Shown here in pieces: positions 26,074-34,389 of a DNA stretch of 64,000 nucleotides. The stretch is from Mesorhizobium sp. M1E.F.Ca.ET.045.02.1.1. GTDB lineage: Bacteria > Pseudomonadota > Alphaproteobacteria > Rhizobiales > Rhizobiaceae. Every line of letters starts with the position of its first letter. The first letter of the stretch is position 1. The stretch is from the NCBI RefSeq assembly GCF_003952485.1, contig NZ_CP034447.1:4106501-4170500 (forward strand). The letters are read 5' to 3'. Position numbers and translations under genes: made by a program. The notes beneath the pieces are model-generated. The model was not told where the DNA came from. It saw nothing but the letters and a program-made list of their open reading frames with translations, and did no database searches.

Positions 26074-26381
26074 AAAACGCCCCGACCGATGAAGCCGGCC
26101 TGAGAGCTGTCCCACACCACTTGAAGCTCACGCTTGTCATCATCCGCGATCCCGTTCGCCCGAAAGAAGTCGGGAGCGTGCGCCACCCGGTCGCCTGCCA
26201 GGTTCTTACGCTTGAGCAGATATCCTCCTGCCTGCGCCAGCAGCACCGGCAGGATGAGCAGGTCGGCCTCACGTCGCATCAGCACAATGCCGCTGATCCC
26301 GCAGAAATGCCGCTCGTAGGCCTCGCCCGACAAATGCAAGCCGCCGCGGCTCACGCGCACGGTTAAAGTCGCATCGTTCAT
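26064..26381 (-). CDS. hypothetical protein of hydrogenase operon (105 aa)
   Basis: Starts MNDATLTVRVSRGGLHLSG and overlaps the hupD stop by ATGA, so it is translationally coupled to the protease gene. The protein contains HFCGISGIVLMRREADLLILP and no transmembrane segment or metal motif beyond one Cys. Unrecognised. Its position among hydrogenase accessory genes suggests a maturation or assembly role. Confidence 0.65.
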   Translation of the reverse strand: MNDATLTVRVSRGGLHLSGEAYERHFCGISGIVLMRREADLLILPVLLAQAGGYLLKRKNLAGDRVAHAPDFFRANGIADDDKRELQVVWDSSQAGFIGRGVFAN

Positions 26382-26854
26382 TGCTGTCCGGCCGCAAGGC
26401 GGTCCGCCACGATTTCCCCAATGCGCTGGGCCACCACCAAGGCCGCCTTGGCTACAGGCACACTGAGACCGAGCCCCAGATCCAGCTGCCCGGCCTCGAT
26501 CAGGAATACGGTGACGTCGTCCGGGAAGGCTGCGCCGAAGATCTGCCGGCCGGCATGGAGGGCTGCATCCCAGCGGAAGTCGTGCAGATTGAGTCCTGGA
26601 TAATAGGGTCGCGCCATTTCGTGTCCCGGCGCCTCGTAGATCGCGCCCGCTTCGACGCCGCTGCGGGCTGCATCAACCAGGATCAACGACCTGCAGCCGC
26701 GGGCGGCGAACATGACCGCCATGCCATCCGTTCCGGCATCCAGCAGCTTGACTTCCGGTCCTTCCAGTCCTGCTGCGCGCAGCACACGGATCACCTCTGG
26801 CCCGGCACCGTCGTCTTGCCTGTTGAGGTTGCCGCAGCCGACGACCGCGATCAT
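26378..26854 (-). CDS. hupD: HupL C-terminal processing endopeptidase
   Basis: A 158-residue HyaD/HupD/HupW-family protease. The N-terminus VVGCGNLNRQDDGAGPEV carries the nickel-binding acidic residue (within QDDG), a central block reads LLDAGTDGM, and DAARSG follows. It would remove the 16-residue tail of HupL after His516 once nickel is in place. Start 26854 is chosen because the preceding open frame lies in the upstream gene. It begins 13 bp after the second four-Cys protein gene. Confidence 0.9.
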   Translation of the reverse strand: MIAVVGCGNLNRQDDGAGPEVIRVLRAAGLEGPEVKLLDAGTDGMAVMFAARGCRSLILVDAARSGVEAGAIYEAPGHEMARPYYPGLNLHDFRWDAALHAGRQIFGAAFPDDVTVFLIEAGQLDLGLGLSVPVAKAALVVAQRIGEIVADRLAAGQQ

Positions 26855-26867
26855 GCTGGCCTGCCCC

Positions 26868-27185
26868 TCATATCCGCCAAAGCCGGCACGACCACTCCGG
26901 CTCGACCGGCAGGTCGAGTTCGGGAAGCTCACAGAACCTGCGATGCACCAGATAATACATGCAGCTCTCACACGCCTGCTCTATTCCCTGGTGCTCGACC
27001 GGCCGCAAGGTGAAGCCCGCGATCGCGAGCTTTGCCGCCAGATCGTTTCCGGCCGCCCGCAGGCAGGCAATGACGGCGAGCACATCGTCATGGCTGTCGG
27101 CGCGTGGAAATGCTTCCGTGTCCGGCGATCGGGTCAGCAGCGTCTCGATGGTTTCACGCAACTGACCGTCGTCAATGGTCGTCAT
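26868..27185 (-). CDS. four-Cys hypothetical protein, paralogue 2
   Basis: A 105-residue protein, start set by GGAGGGAGG before ATG 27185. The C-terminal 40 residues carry C-x2-C-x10-C-x13-C within ACESCMYYLVHRRFC...SCRLWRI, nearly the same as in the gene just upstream, so the pair is a tandem duplication. Four spaced Cys suggest a metal or Fe-S site. No signal peptide. Unrecognised; specific to the hydrogenase context in this window. Confidence 0.7.
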   Translation of the reverse strand: MTTIDDGQLRETIETLLTRSPDTEAFPRADSHDDVLAVIACLRAAGNDLAAKLAIAGFTLRPVEHQGIEQACESCMYYLVHRRFCELPELDLPVEPEWSCRLWRI

Positions 27186-27223
27186 CGCAGCCTCCCTCCA
27201 GGGCACGCCTGCGCAAGGGCACG

Positions 27224-27538
27224 TCAGATGCGCCAGAGCCGGCACCACCAGTCCGCGTCGACAGGCACCGCAAGCTCCGGCAAGTCGCACCATTCTCGGT
27301 GGACGAGATAATACATGCATTCCATGCAGCGTTGCCTGTCAGGCCCATAAGGATGATCGACAAAGCCGCTGATGACCATCTTGGCCTCGACGTCGTTCGC
27401 ATCGAGCTTGCGCAACTCGTCAAGAATCGCAGCGAATTCCTTTTCGGTTTCAGGAAAAGGTTCGGTCTGCGTCTCGAGGCCCGACTTCATGAGCTGCGCC
27501 ATCTTGCGCAGCAGGGCATGCTGTTGCTCATTGTTCAT
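27224..27538 (-). CDS. four-Cys hypothetical protein, paralogue 1
   Basis: A 104-residue protein beginning MNNEQQHALLRKMAQLMKSG. The C-terminus has C-x2-C-x10-C-x13-C (CMECMYYLVHREWC...WWCRLWRI), shared with the following gene, whereas the N-terminal helical halves have diverged. It lies 83 bp after hupL. The conserved Trp- and Cys-rich tail may bind a cofactor or dock onto HupSL. Function unknown. Confidence 0.7.
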   Translation of the reverse strand: MNNEQQHALLRKMAQLMKSGLETQTEPFPETEKEFAAILDELRKLDANDVEAKMVISGFVDHPYGPDRQRCMECMYYLVHREWCDLPELAVPVDADWWCRLWRI

Positions 27539-27621
27539 CGGCTACCGTCCCGACATTTGGAGAGCGGGCCGATCGCCAGCTTGTGCAGGCGATCGGGCAG
27601 CGTCGTAGAACCGGCAGATAT

Positions 27622-29220
27622 CTATGCCGTGCGGAAACGGGCAAGCTCCTCGCCGGTATTGGCGTCGTGAGCGTGCACGGTGCACACAAGGCAAGAATCA
27701 TACGAGCGACAGACATGTCCGACCTCCACAGGGTCGTTCATATCCGCAATCGGCGTGCCAATCAGCGCCTGTTCGATCGGGCCGAGTTCGCCGCCGTCGG
27801 AGCGCGGCCCCACATTCCATGTCGTGGGCGCAATGATCTGATAATTCTTGATCTTGCCGCCTTGCACCTCGATCCAATGGCAAAGTGCCCCGCGAATGGC
27901 TTCTGTTGCGCCCCACCCTTTGCCGTCCTTTTCGGTCGGTTTGACATACCAGGGATCGTTCAACCGGAACTCCCTGAGTGCGTGTTCGGCCTGCCGATAT
28001 AGCTTGACCCCTTCATGCATGCGCGCGAAGTGGCGCAGCATCACGCTCGCGCCCCCAAGTTTCTTGTACATGTCCAGCACCAGCGGATCAAAGTGCTGCC
28101 AGCTTTCGCCATGCGTGCCGCCGGCGATCAACTGGCGCGCCAGCGGACCTGCCTCGAGCCGTCCGTTCTGGTCGTGTCGCACGGCAACCGACCACGAATA
28201 CTTGTTGTCATAATCGACCGGATTCTTGCCGACTGGCTTGGTCACGCGCTCGAATGGATGCATGCCGCCCGGCTCGTCATACCAGGCATGCCTGAGGTCT
28301 TCTCGCGTATAGACCTGGTCCATCAGCTTGTGCGTATCGCTCGCTCCGTCATAGACGCCGCTCTTCATAAGGACCGCGGAGTTACGGCCCTCAATCGTCG
28401 GGCGGTTATACTTATCCTCATGGGGCAGATAGCCCCAAGAGACGTACTTACCGTGTCCTTGGCCGTATTTGTCGACGCCGACATCAAGGCTCATGCGCCA
28501 GAACATGCCAAGATCCGAATTGGCATGTTCCGGCCGCTCATCCAGCCACGCCATGAAGTCGTCGTAGGACTGGATTTGCTCATAGCGCTCGAAGGAGCAG
28601 CCGAGCCAAACCGGCTCCATCCAGTTGCGGCGGAAATGCTCCAGGATCGACCAGGCACGGGTCACATCGGTCAGCGTCGGGGCGCACATGACGCCGCCTG
28701 GCACCATATAGCTCGAATGCGGCCACTGCCCGCCGAGCAGAGCGTAGATTTCCACCGGGCGACCGGAGATCGTCACGCCGAGTTCATAATTGGTCCCCGT
28801 GAATGGCGACCAGCGCTTGACGGCTTCCTCATAGTATTTCGAGTGAGAGTAATTCTTGTGCGTGTAGTCGATCATGAACAGGCCGTAGTGATGCCTGGGC
28901 AGGCTCTGAAGGCTTTCCACGATCTGTCCCAGGTTGCGGGCAAGGATTGCATTGCGCGGCACCTCGGCCTTCCACGCAGTGTCGAGCGCCCAGGCCGCGC
29001 AGGTTAGGTGGGAGGCACCGCAGATGCCGCAGGCGCGTGGGGTAACAACGAGCCCCGCCTGCGGATCCTTGTCGCGTAGGATCACCTCAAAGCCGCGGAA
29101 GAGCTCGGCTTGCGTCCAGGCGTTGACCACAACGCCATTTTGGATGTCGACACGTACGTCGAGATCGCCCTCAACGCGGCCGACGGGCGATATATCAAGT
29201 GTTTGAACTGCAGCGGACAT
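27622..29220 (-). CDS. hupL: [NiFe] uptake hydrogenase large subunit, group 2a
   Basis: A 532-residue catalytic subunit. The N-terminal L1 motif supplies C64 and C67 (RACGICGASH) and the C-terminal L2 motif supplies C510 and C513 (DSCLVCTVH), the four ligands of the Ni-Fe site. A 16-residue tail after H516 is the expected HupD cleavage product. The opening LDISPVGRVEGDLDVRVDI and blocks such as GGQWPHSSYMVPGGVM match cyanobacterial-type group 2a HupL rather than the membrane-bound group 1d enzyme of classical rhizobial hup loci. It oxidises H2. Cytoplasmic location is inferred from the absence of a Tat signal on HupS. Confidence 0.95.
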   Translation of the reverse strand: MSAAVQTLDISPVGRVEGDLDVRVDIQNGVVVNAWTQAELFRGFEVILRDKDPQAGLVVTPRACGICGASHLTCAAWALDTAWKAEVPRNAILARNLGQIVESLQSLPRHHYGLFMIDYTHKNYSHSKYYEEAVKRWSPFTGTNYELGVTISGRPVEIYALLGGQWPHSSYMVPGGVMCAPTLTDVTRAWSILEHFRRNWMEPVWLGCSFERYEQIQSYDDFMAWLDERPEHANSDLGMFWRMSLDVGVDKYGQGHGKYVSWGYLPHEDKYNRPTIEGRNSAVLMKSGVYDGASDTHKLMDQVYTREDLRHAWYDEPGGMHPFERVTKPVGKNPVDYDNKYSWSVAVRHDQNGRLEAGPLARQLIAGGTHGESWQHFDPLVLDMYKKLGGASVMLRHFARMHEGVKLYRQAEHALREFRLNDPWYVKPTEKDGKGWGATEAIRGALCHWIEVQGGKIKNYQIIAPTTWNVGPRSDGGELGPIEQALIGTPIADMNDPVEVGHVCRSYDSCLVCTVHAHDANTGEELARFRTA

Positions 29221-29262
29221 AATGTCTTTGACCTTTGTCGATCGTGTTCGGGAAAGCGCGCT

Positions 29263-30225
29263 TTAGACGACGAAGATGTCTTCTTCGGCCCAGCGCGGCG
29301 AAGCGGCCTTGGCGGCGGCGGTCAGCTTAATGTAGCCGGTCTTGTCGACGCCGGAGGGCATGTCCTTCGGCACGCCCATAACCGTCTGCGTCTTGAAGAC
29401 GGTGCCTGGTGCCAGATCGAAGAACGGGAATTCCGGTTCGGTGCAGCCCATGCAGGGCATGCCGGCGCGCGTCTTGGAGGATTGCCGGTTCCACAGCACG
29501 CGATTGCACGGAGAATGGGTCATCGGGCCACGGCAGCCGAGGTCATAAAAGAGACAGCCCTTGCGCTGGCCGAACTCGGTGGCGGACACCTTGTAGGCGA
29601 AGTGCATGTTGCGGGTGCAGCCCGTCTGGGTGAAGGAGGTGAAGAAGGTTTTCGGACGCTGGAACTCGTCAAGGGTGAGATCGCCCGCGCGCCCGGTCGC
29701 GACCGCAACGACAATTTGCGTGATCCAGTCCGGATGAGCGGGGCAGCCTGGAATGTTGATCACGGGCAGTCCGGCCTTCGACTTGTAGTCCTTGCCAAGG
29801 AAACCGCCTTGGTCGCGCTTCAGGAATTGCAGGCCCTGGCTTTCGGAAGGGTTCGGCGCCGTTGCGGGTATGCCGCCCCAGGTCGCGCAGTCGCCCACAG
29901 CGACGACGAAATTGGCCACTTTGCAAAGGTCGCTCACCCAGTCGCGCATCGCGCGCCCGGCGAAACGGTTCCATTCACCAGTGCCGTTGGGAGCGTTCAC
30001 GACCGTACCTTCGAAGACGAAGATGTCGAGCGGCATCTGGCCGGAGGTCAGCGCGTTCAGCAGCTTTTTGAGATTATCCCCGAGCTCCAGTCCCAGCGAC
30101 GGATGCCAGAGCACGTTGATGCCGAAATCGGTGACGAGATCGCAGGCACTTGGCTCCTCCGCATTGAGGAACGACATCGTATTGCCCGAGCAGGCTCCGC
30201 CCTGGAGCCATAGAAGATTGGCCAT
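29263..30225 (-). CDS. hupS: [NiFe] uptake hydrogenase small subunit, group 2a
   Basis: A 320-residue electron-transfer subunit carrying the Fe-S relay. The N-terminus LLWLQGGACSGNTMSFL includes the proximal-cluster Cys12; further Cys lie in VGDCATWGG, PGCPAHPDW, GCLFYDLGCRGP and MPCMGCTEP. It has no twin-arginine signal peptide and no C-terminal membrane helix, unlike group 1 enzymes and as expected for group 2a. First gene of the operon, 42 bp before hupL, downstream of a sigma-54 promoter. Confidence 0.95.
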   Translation of the reverse strand: MANLLWLQGGACSGNTMSFLNAEEPSACDLVTDFGINVLWHPSLGLELGDNLKKLLNALTSGQMPLDIFVFEGTVVNAPNGTGEWNRFAGRAMRDWVSDLCKVANFVVAVGDCATWGGIPATAPNPSESQGLQFLKRDQGGFLGKDYKSKAGLPVINIPGCPAHPDWITQIVVAVATGRAGDLTLDEFQRPKTFFTSFTQTGCTRNMHFAYKVSATEFGQRKGCLFYDLGCRGPMTHSPCNRVLWNRQSSKTRAGMPCMGCTEPEFPFFDLAPGTVFKTQTVMGVPKDMPSGVDKTGYIKLTAAAKAASPRWAEEDIFVV

Positions 30226-30285
30226 GAATTTCCTCCTCCGCTACGCCGCTGACCGTTGGGTGCAGCGCGTCTGCGAAAGAGGAAT

Positions 30286-30302
30286 TGCAAGCAACATGCC
30301 AA
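30286..30302 (-). promoter_or_regulatory. sigma-54 (-24/-12) promoter of the hup operon
   Basis: Read on the minus strand the sequence is TTGGCATGTTGCTTGCA. It matches the RpoN consensus, with the -24 GG and -12 GC separated by exactly 10 bases. It lies about 60 bp upstream of the hupS ATG. The adjacent regulator gene has the GAFTGA sigma-54 contact motif, which supports the assignment. Confidence 0.8.
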
Positions 30303-30389
30303 GTCAGGGCGCGGTAAGAAAATCTTTGTTACTCAGTGACTTAGCGAAACGAGTGGCGTTTTGCGGCGCAGCATTCTTCTTTGCCGATG

Positions 30390-30406
30390 TGCAAACTAAC
30401 TTGGCA
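30390..30406. promoter_or_regulatory. imperfect palindrome, candidate enhancer site
   Basis: TGCAAAC-TAA-CTTGGCA, about 90 bp upstream of the sigma-54 promoter, the usual distance for an NtrC-type activator. It has the same 7-3-7 architecture as the perfect palindrome at 26,057-26,073 and shares the flank CGATGTGCAAACT with it. Candidate binding site for the regulator encoded at 30,687-32,135. Confidence 0.45.
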
Positions 30407-30440
30407 GGTGGAAAGTTCGTTTGTGCCGTTTGTCGGCCGC

Positions 30441-30677
30441 TCAGCCGTGGCGGTTGCCGCATGCTGGGCAGGTGACCTCCAGAAGATAGCCGTACCAGAT
30501 ACCTCTGCAGCGGCTGCACCAATGGCCCGTGGTCTGATGTTCAGGGGCGCCGATTACTTTGGCCATTGCCCCAACTCCAAGATACCGCGTCGGTTCGGCA
30601 TGCCCAGACGGCAACACGCGCGACTGCGGAAATCGCAGGACCGTCGTGCCCTGATCTTGCGCTTCATCGGTGCTCAT
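30441..30677 (-). CDS. small zinc-ribbon protein (78 aa)
   Basis: The C-terminus has two CxxC pairs (HWCSRCRGIWYGYL...TCPACGNRHG), a zinc-ribbon layout. It follows the regulator gene by 9 bp and is presumably co-transcribed with it. The first 50 residues have no recognised motif. It could modulate the regulator or the hydrogenase; no direct evidence. Confidence 0.6.
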   Translation of the reverse strand: MSTDEAQDQGTTVLRFPQSRVLPSGHAEPTRYLGVGAMAKVIGAPEHQTTGHWCSRCRGIWYGYLLEVTCPACGNRHG

Positions 30678-30686
30678 GGATGCCTC

Positions 30687-32135
30687 TCAACCGTTTTCAT
30701 TGAGACTGTAGCGCTTGATCTTGTTGGCAAGCCCCACGCGCGACAAACCGAGCTCGGTCGCAGTGCGGCTCTGGTTCCAGTGGTTTCGTATAAGCGCGCG
30801 CCCCACGATCTGTTTTTCGAGACTCTCGACCTGGTCCTTAAGCGTAGTCCCTTCGGGAACGAAGCCCCTTAAACCGTCGCCCTGCTTGCGGGCAGAGGCG
30901 GTCGCGAGCAGTGATGGCGCCATGTTGCGGGTGGTGATGTATTCACCATCCTTGGTCAGTGCGACCATGCGGCGAATTTCGTTTTCCAGTTCGCGCACGT
31001 TGCCGGGAAAGCTGCACAGCGCCAGCTTCTCGAGAGTGTTGGCGGTGATACCAAGAACCTTGCGGCCCATCGCATCGGCATGCTTGGCGGCAAAAAACTC
31101 CGCCAGCGGCCCGATATCTTCTGGACGATCGCGCAGCGGCGGCACCTCGAACTCGAAGCCCTTCAGCCGGAAATAAAGGTCTTGGCGGAACTTGCCCTGC
31201 GCGACGAGGTCCTGCAGCCGCTTGTTTGATGCGGCGATAATGCGGACGTTGCAGTGGATGACCTTGTCGGCACCCAGCGGCTTGACCTCTCCTTCTTGGA
31301 GAAAGCGTAGCAGGCTGACCTGAAAGGATGGCGACACATCCGAGATCTCATCCAGGAAGACCGTTCCTGCATCGGCGGCCCGAAACAGGCCGAGCCGGTC
31401 CGAAATCGCCCCGGTGAACGCGCCGCGCTTGTGGCCGAACAGTTCCGACTGGAGCAATTCGTCCGGCATGCCCCCACAGTTCTGGACAAGGAGCGGGCTT
31501 GCGCGCCTGGGTGAATTGTAGTGGATGGCGCGCGCAAGCAGCTCCTTGCCTGTACCGGTCTCGCCCTCGATCAGGATGGGCAGTTCGGTCACAGCCGCCT
31601 GCCGCGCCAGATCGCACATCTCTGCCATTTTTTCGCTTGCATAGACGAGTTTTTCGAACTGGTGGCTTTCCGGCCTCAACACGGGGTCACGGCGATCCCC
31701 GAACATCAGGGGCCCCGAAATCTTGAACTCCCGAGACAGAATACGATGGCGGCGGTGAAGTTCACGCGCTTCCAAGGCCCGCTCAACGGCTAGACCGAGC
31801 TGCGCCGGGTCGAGAGGCGTCAGAAGGAACTGATAAATCGCTGCCTTTGAAAGCGCTTGATAAGACAGCGACGAGGGCGCCGGTGTCACATAAACACGCA
31901 TGATGTCCGGGTGAGACACGCGCAGCCGGGTGAGGAAATCAAGACCCACAGTCTCATCCTGGCGATCCTCCACGACCGCCAAATCGACATGGATGCTGCT
32001 CATTGTTGTCAGTGCCTCGGCCGGACTGGCAACCGGCAGCACCCGATAGGCGTACCGTTCCGACAGCACCTCAAGGCTATCGGTCCAATCGCTGCCCGGC
32101 CGGGCAACAATGACTACCGTTCCCGAATGGTCCAT
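30687..32135 (-). CDS. HupR/HoxA-like sigma-54 activator with degenerate receiver
   Basis: A 482-residue NtrC-family protein: receiver (1-120), AAA+ domain with Walker A GETGTGKE and sigma-54 contact GAFTGA, and a Fis-type HTH at the C-terminus (TATELGLSRVGLANKIKRY). The receiver lacks the usual residues. The acidic pair after the first strand is replaced (VVIVARPG), the phospho-acceptor position appears as Glu56 (VDLAVVED), and the Lys before Pro107 is Thr106. Phosphorylation control is therefore unlikely. Divergent from the DUF4760 gene and adjacent to hupS, it is the probable activator of the hup operon. No HupT-like kinase or HupUV sensor lies in the window. Confidence 0.88.
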   Translation of the reverse strand: MDHSGTVVIVARPGSDWTDSLEVLSERYAYRVLPVASPAEALTTMSSIHVDLAVVEDRQDETVGLDFLTRLRVSHPDIMRVYVTPAPSSLSYQALSKAAIYQFLLTPLDPAQLGLAVERALEARELHRRHRILSREFKISGPLMFGDRRDPVLRPESHQFEKLVYASEKMAEMCDLARQAAVTELPILIEGETGTGKELLARAIHYNSPRRASPLLVQNCGGMPDELLQSELFGHKRGAFTGAISDRLGLFRAADAGTVFLDEISDVSPSFQVSLLRFLQEGEVKPLGADKVIHCNVRIIAASNKRLQDLVAQGKFRQDLYFRLKGFEFEVPPLRDRPEDIGPLAEFFAAKHADAMGRKVLGITANTLEKLALCSFPGNVRELENEIRRMVALTKDGEYITTRNMAPSLLATASARKQGDGLRGFVPEGTTLKDQVESLEKQIVGRALIRNHWNQSRTATELGLSRVGLANKIKRYSLNENG

Positions 32136-32435
32136 GAAACCATGTTTCCAAAATGTCTACTTGATTAGCAGCTTGCCCCTTCCGGCGCAACGCCGAGCCG
32201 CCCGGACAGCACTTCGACGGTTTCGATCCAGACCGCGAAGCTCCGATATCAGTGCTAGACAGGATTCCCTTGGTGAGCAGGGGATGATACATGGGTCGGA
32301 TTGGTCCGGTTCCCCAGCTGGGCGCCTTGACTTGGATGGCCGCAGGGGCCATATTGCATGTGCTAACGATGCCTGCTGCATTGCGCAGCTTAAAGGGAGT
32401 AGCGAAATGGCCAAGGGCGGCGACACCGGCTTGTA
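32136..32435. other. divergent intergenic region
   Basis: About 300 bases between the NtrC-type regulator and the DUF4760 gene. No gene, repeat or convincing promoter match was seen. It must hold the promoter of the regulator gene and probably that of the divergent gene. Confidence 0.4.
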
Positions 32436-33128
32436 ATGTTTGAGACCGAGGGCGAAATCTCCCGGTCCAACCGACTGACGATCAATTCTCTTTCGCTATA
32501 TGTGATGTCCAGTGTGCTCATGCTACTGGGCATTTTCATTTTTGTTGCAGCCATTTCTCGACATGACAAAGATTTGGTCACGGCTGCGTCCATTTTTACC
32601 GCTGGCGCCGCAGCTGTATTCGCCGTCGCTGCTAAGTTTCAGGCAGACGAACGTGATCGAGCCTTTCGATTCCTAACTGAAAACGTCAACAGTAAGGAAC
32701 TTATGACGTCCATGCACTTCGTTGGTCGGATTATTAATTCGAACAACGATATCGATGCCCTTCTAGCTAGAAACATCTGCGTCTCTCGCGATACCAATGA
32801 CGTCGCGCTCATATCAAAAATCACATATGTCTACAATTTCTTTGAGGAAATGGCCATCGCTGTTGCCAATAAGCAGGTGAATGAGAGAATTCTGCGCGAC
32901 TACTATGTAGGTACGATTTGTAGGTTCACGGAATCCACGGTGGTCTTCCTGCCAATCATGCGCAACTTTCCCGAAATCATTGAAGGTCATCCTTGGGTTA
33001 AGCGCCAGCGCCCCGATATGTTCGTCAATGCAATATGGCTGTACGTCCGATGGCGGCCTTATTATTTAGAATATTTCCGAGACCGGATACCAGCCTATGA
33101 TTCTCGGCGATGGACTGGTCATTCGTGA
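32436..33128 (+). CDS. DUF4760-like membrane protein
   Basis: A 230-residue protein with two N-terminal hydrophobic helices (about 22-42 and 50-68; SVLMLLGIFIFVAA and IFTAGAAAVFAVAA), followed by a helical cytoplasmic domain rich in charged residues. The layout of two helices followed by a helical domain with FVGRIINSNNDID resembles DUF4760 proteins; I hold that loosely. Base composition is clearly AT-richer than the flanking hup and cbb operons, suggesting acquired DNA. The ribosome site is weak. No functional clue from neighbours. Confidence 0.6.
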   Translation: MFETEGEISRSNRLTINSLSLYVMSSVLMLLGIFIFVAAISRHDKDLVTAASIFTAGAAAVFAVAAKFQADERDRAFRFLTENVNSKELMTSMHFVGRIINSNNDIDALLARNICVSRDTNDVALISKITYVYNFFEEMAIAVANKQVNERILRDYYVGTICRFTESTVVFLPIMRNFPEIIEGHPWVKRQRPDMFVNAIWLYVRWRPYYLEYFRDRIPAYDSRRWTGHS

Positions 33129-33177
33129 CCTTGTTCAGGCTCCTCTGCGGGGGCGCTTTGTGGCCACGGATGTCGAA

Positions 33178-33216
<39 letters not shown>

Positions 33217-33413
33217 TTGCTCTGCGGGCGGTCGAAAGTGTCGTCTGGCGAGGCCAAGGCCGCGCCTTGGCGGGCATCAACAGAATGCACCGATGGGAGT
33301 TGCAACAGTTGATTGCCGGTCCCGCAGGCGCGCTCTATTTTCCAACCACTCTGTTGCGGTGCCCTCATGAGAGCTGTACGTCGTCGACGACGCGAACGAG
33401 TCTAAACAACCCC

Positions 33414-33446
33414 AAAAAGGGCCTCTTCGGAGGCCTTTTTCTTTTT
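33414..33446. terminator. bidirectional Rho-independent terminator
   Basis: A stem GGCCTC with a TTCG tetraloop and GAGGCC, flanked by an A-run on the left and a T-run on the right. It can end transcription of the DUF4760-like gene from the left and of the cbb operon from the right, whose last gene stops at 33,658. Confidence 0.85.
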
Positions 33447-33657
33447 GGCGACTTCCTTGACGGGCCGCACCCACGGCGTCGACTCCATGATTGGCCCGCT
33501 TGCGTTGCGTGCTGCCAACGCTGTCAGCTTTCGAGTCCGCGTTTCGTTTTACGCCCGCAAGAACTACCTTTGCAGAGAGTGGCTGCTTACCAAGACGTGT
33601 CGCAAGCTCCCTCGTCGGCGGCGATGGCAGGCTGCCGAGATAAGGTGGCATCTTCCC

Positions 33658-34389
33658 TTAAGCTCGTTCACGCGTAAGCAGACGACCGAGCTCGACCGGT
33701 TGGGCCATCAGGGACGTGTAAGGGCGGAACTCTGCCGAGGACCATGGCATCGCCAGATTGCGCAAAATCAGATCGGCACCGCTAAAATCTTCATGACAGC
33801 TGAACTGGCTGGGGGTGATGACGGTGCGCATGCCTGAGCCGCTTGCGGCCAGAAGCCCATTTCTGGAGTCCTCGATACAGATGCATTGCGATCCTTCCAG
33901 GCCGAGATCTGACAGCACCAAACGATAGACCTCAGGATCCGGCTTCTTGGCTTTGACGTCCTCACCTGTCCGGATGGTTGCGAATAGTCGAGGCCCATCA
34001 TCGCCCAGAGTTGACTGAAGGAGCGACATCACGTTCACCCTGCTTGTCGTCGTCCCGATTGCGAGCAAAAGACCCTTGCGTCTGGCGTGATCGATCAAGC
34101 CCTCCACCCCCGGGCGCAGAGCGATGGCGCCCTCCCGGATCGCCTTGTTATAGAGATCCGTCTTGCGCGCGTGCAGGGCGGCAGCATCGACCTGGCACTT
34201 CATCCTGTGGCTATAGGCGATAATGCGTTCGCGCCCGCCCGCTATCGCGAGCAGTTCAGCATAAAGGGCGCTATCCCAATTCCAGCTTAGGCCGTGCTCC
34301 GCGAACGACTGGTTGAAAGCACGTCGGTGCAGGTCTTCCGTCTCCGCCAGCGTGCCGTCAACGTCGAAGACGATCGCGCGAATTGGCAT
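33658..34389 (-). CDS. cbbY: HAD-family phosphatase CbbY
   Basis: A 243-residue haloacid dehalogenase-type hydrolase with catalytic motif I FDVDGTLAET, motif II GTTTS and motif III/IV KKPDPEVY and CIEDSRNG. CbbY of red-type RuBisCO operons removes the inhibitor xylulose-1,5-bisphosphate. Its start shares one base with the cbbZ stop (TAATG). Last gene of the cbb operon. The assignment rests on operon position plus HAD motifs. Confidence 0.85.
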   Translation of the reverse strand: MPIRAIVFDVDGTLAETEDLHRRAFNQSFAEHGLSWNWDSALYAELLAIAGGRERIIAYSHRMKCQVDAAALHARKTDLYNKAIREGAIALRPGVEGLIDHARRKGLLLAIGTTTSRVNVMSLLQSTLGDDGPRLFATIRTGEDVKAKKPDPEVYRLVLSDLGLEGSQCICIEDSRNGLLAASGSGMRTVITPSQFSCHEDFSGADLILRNLAMPWSSAEFRPYTSLMAQPVELGRLLTRERA

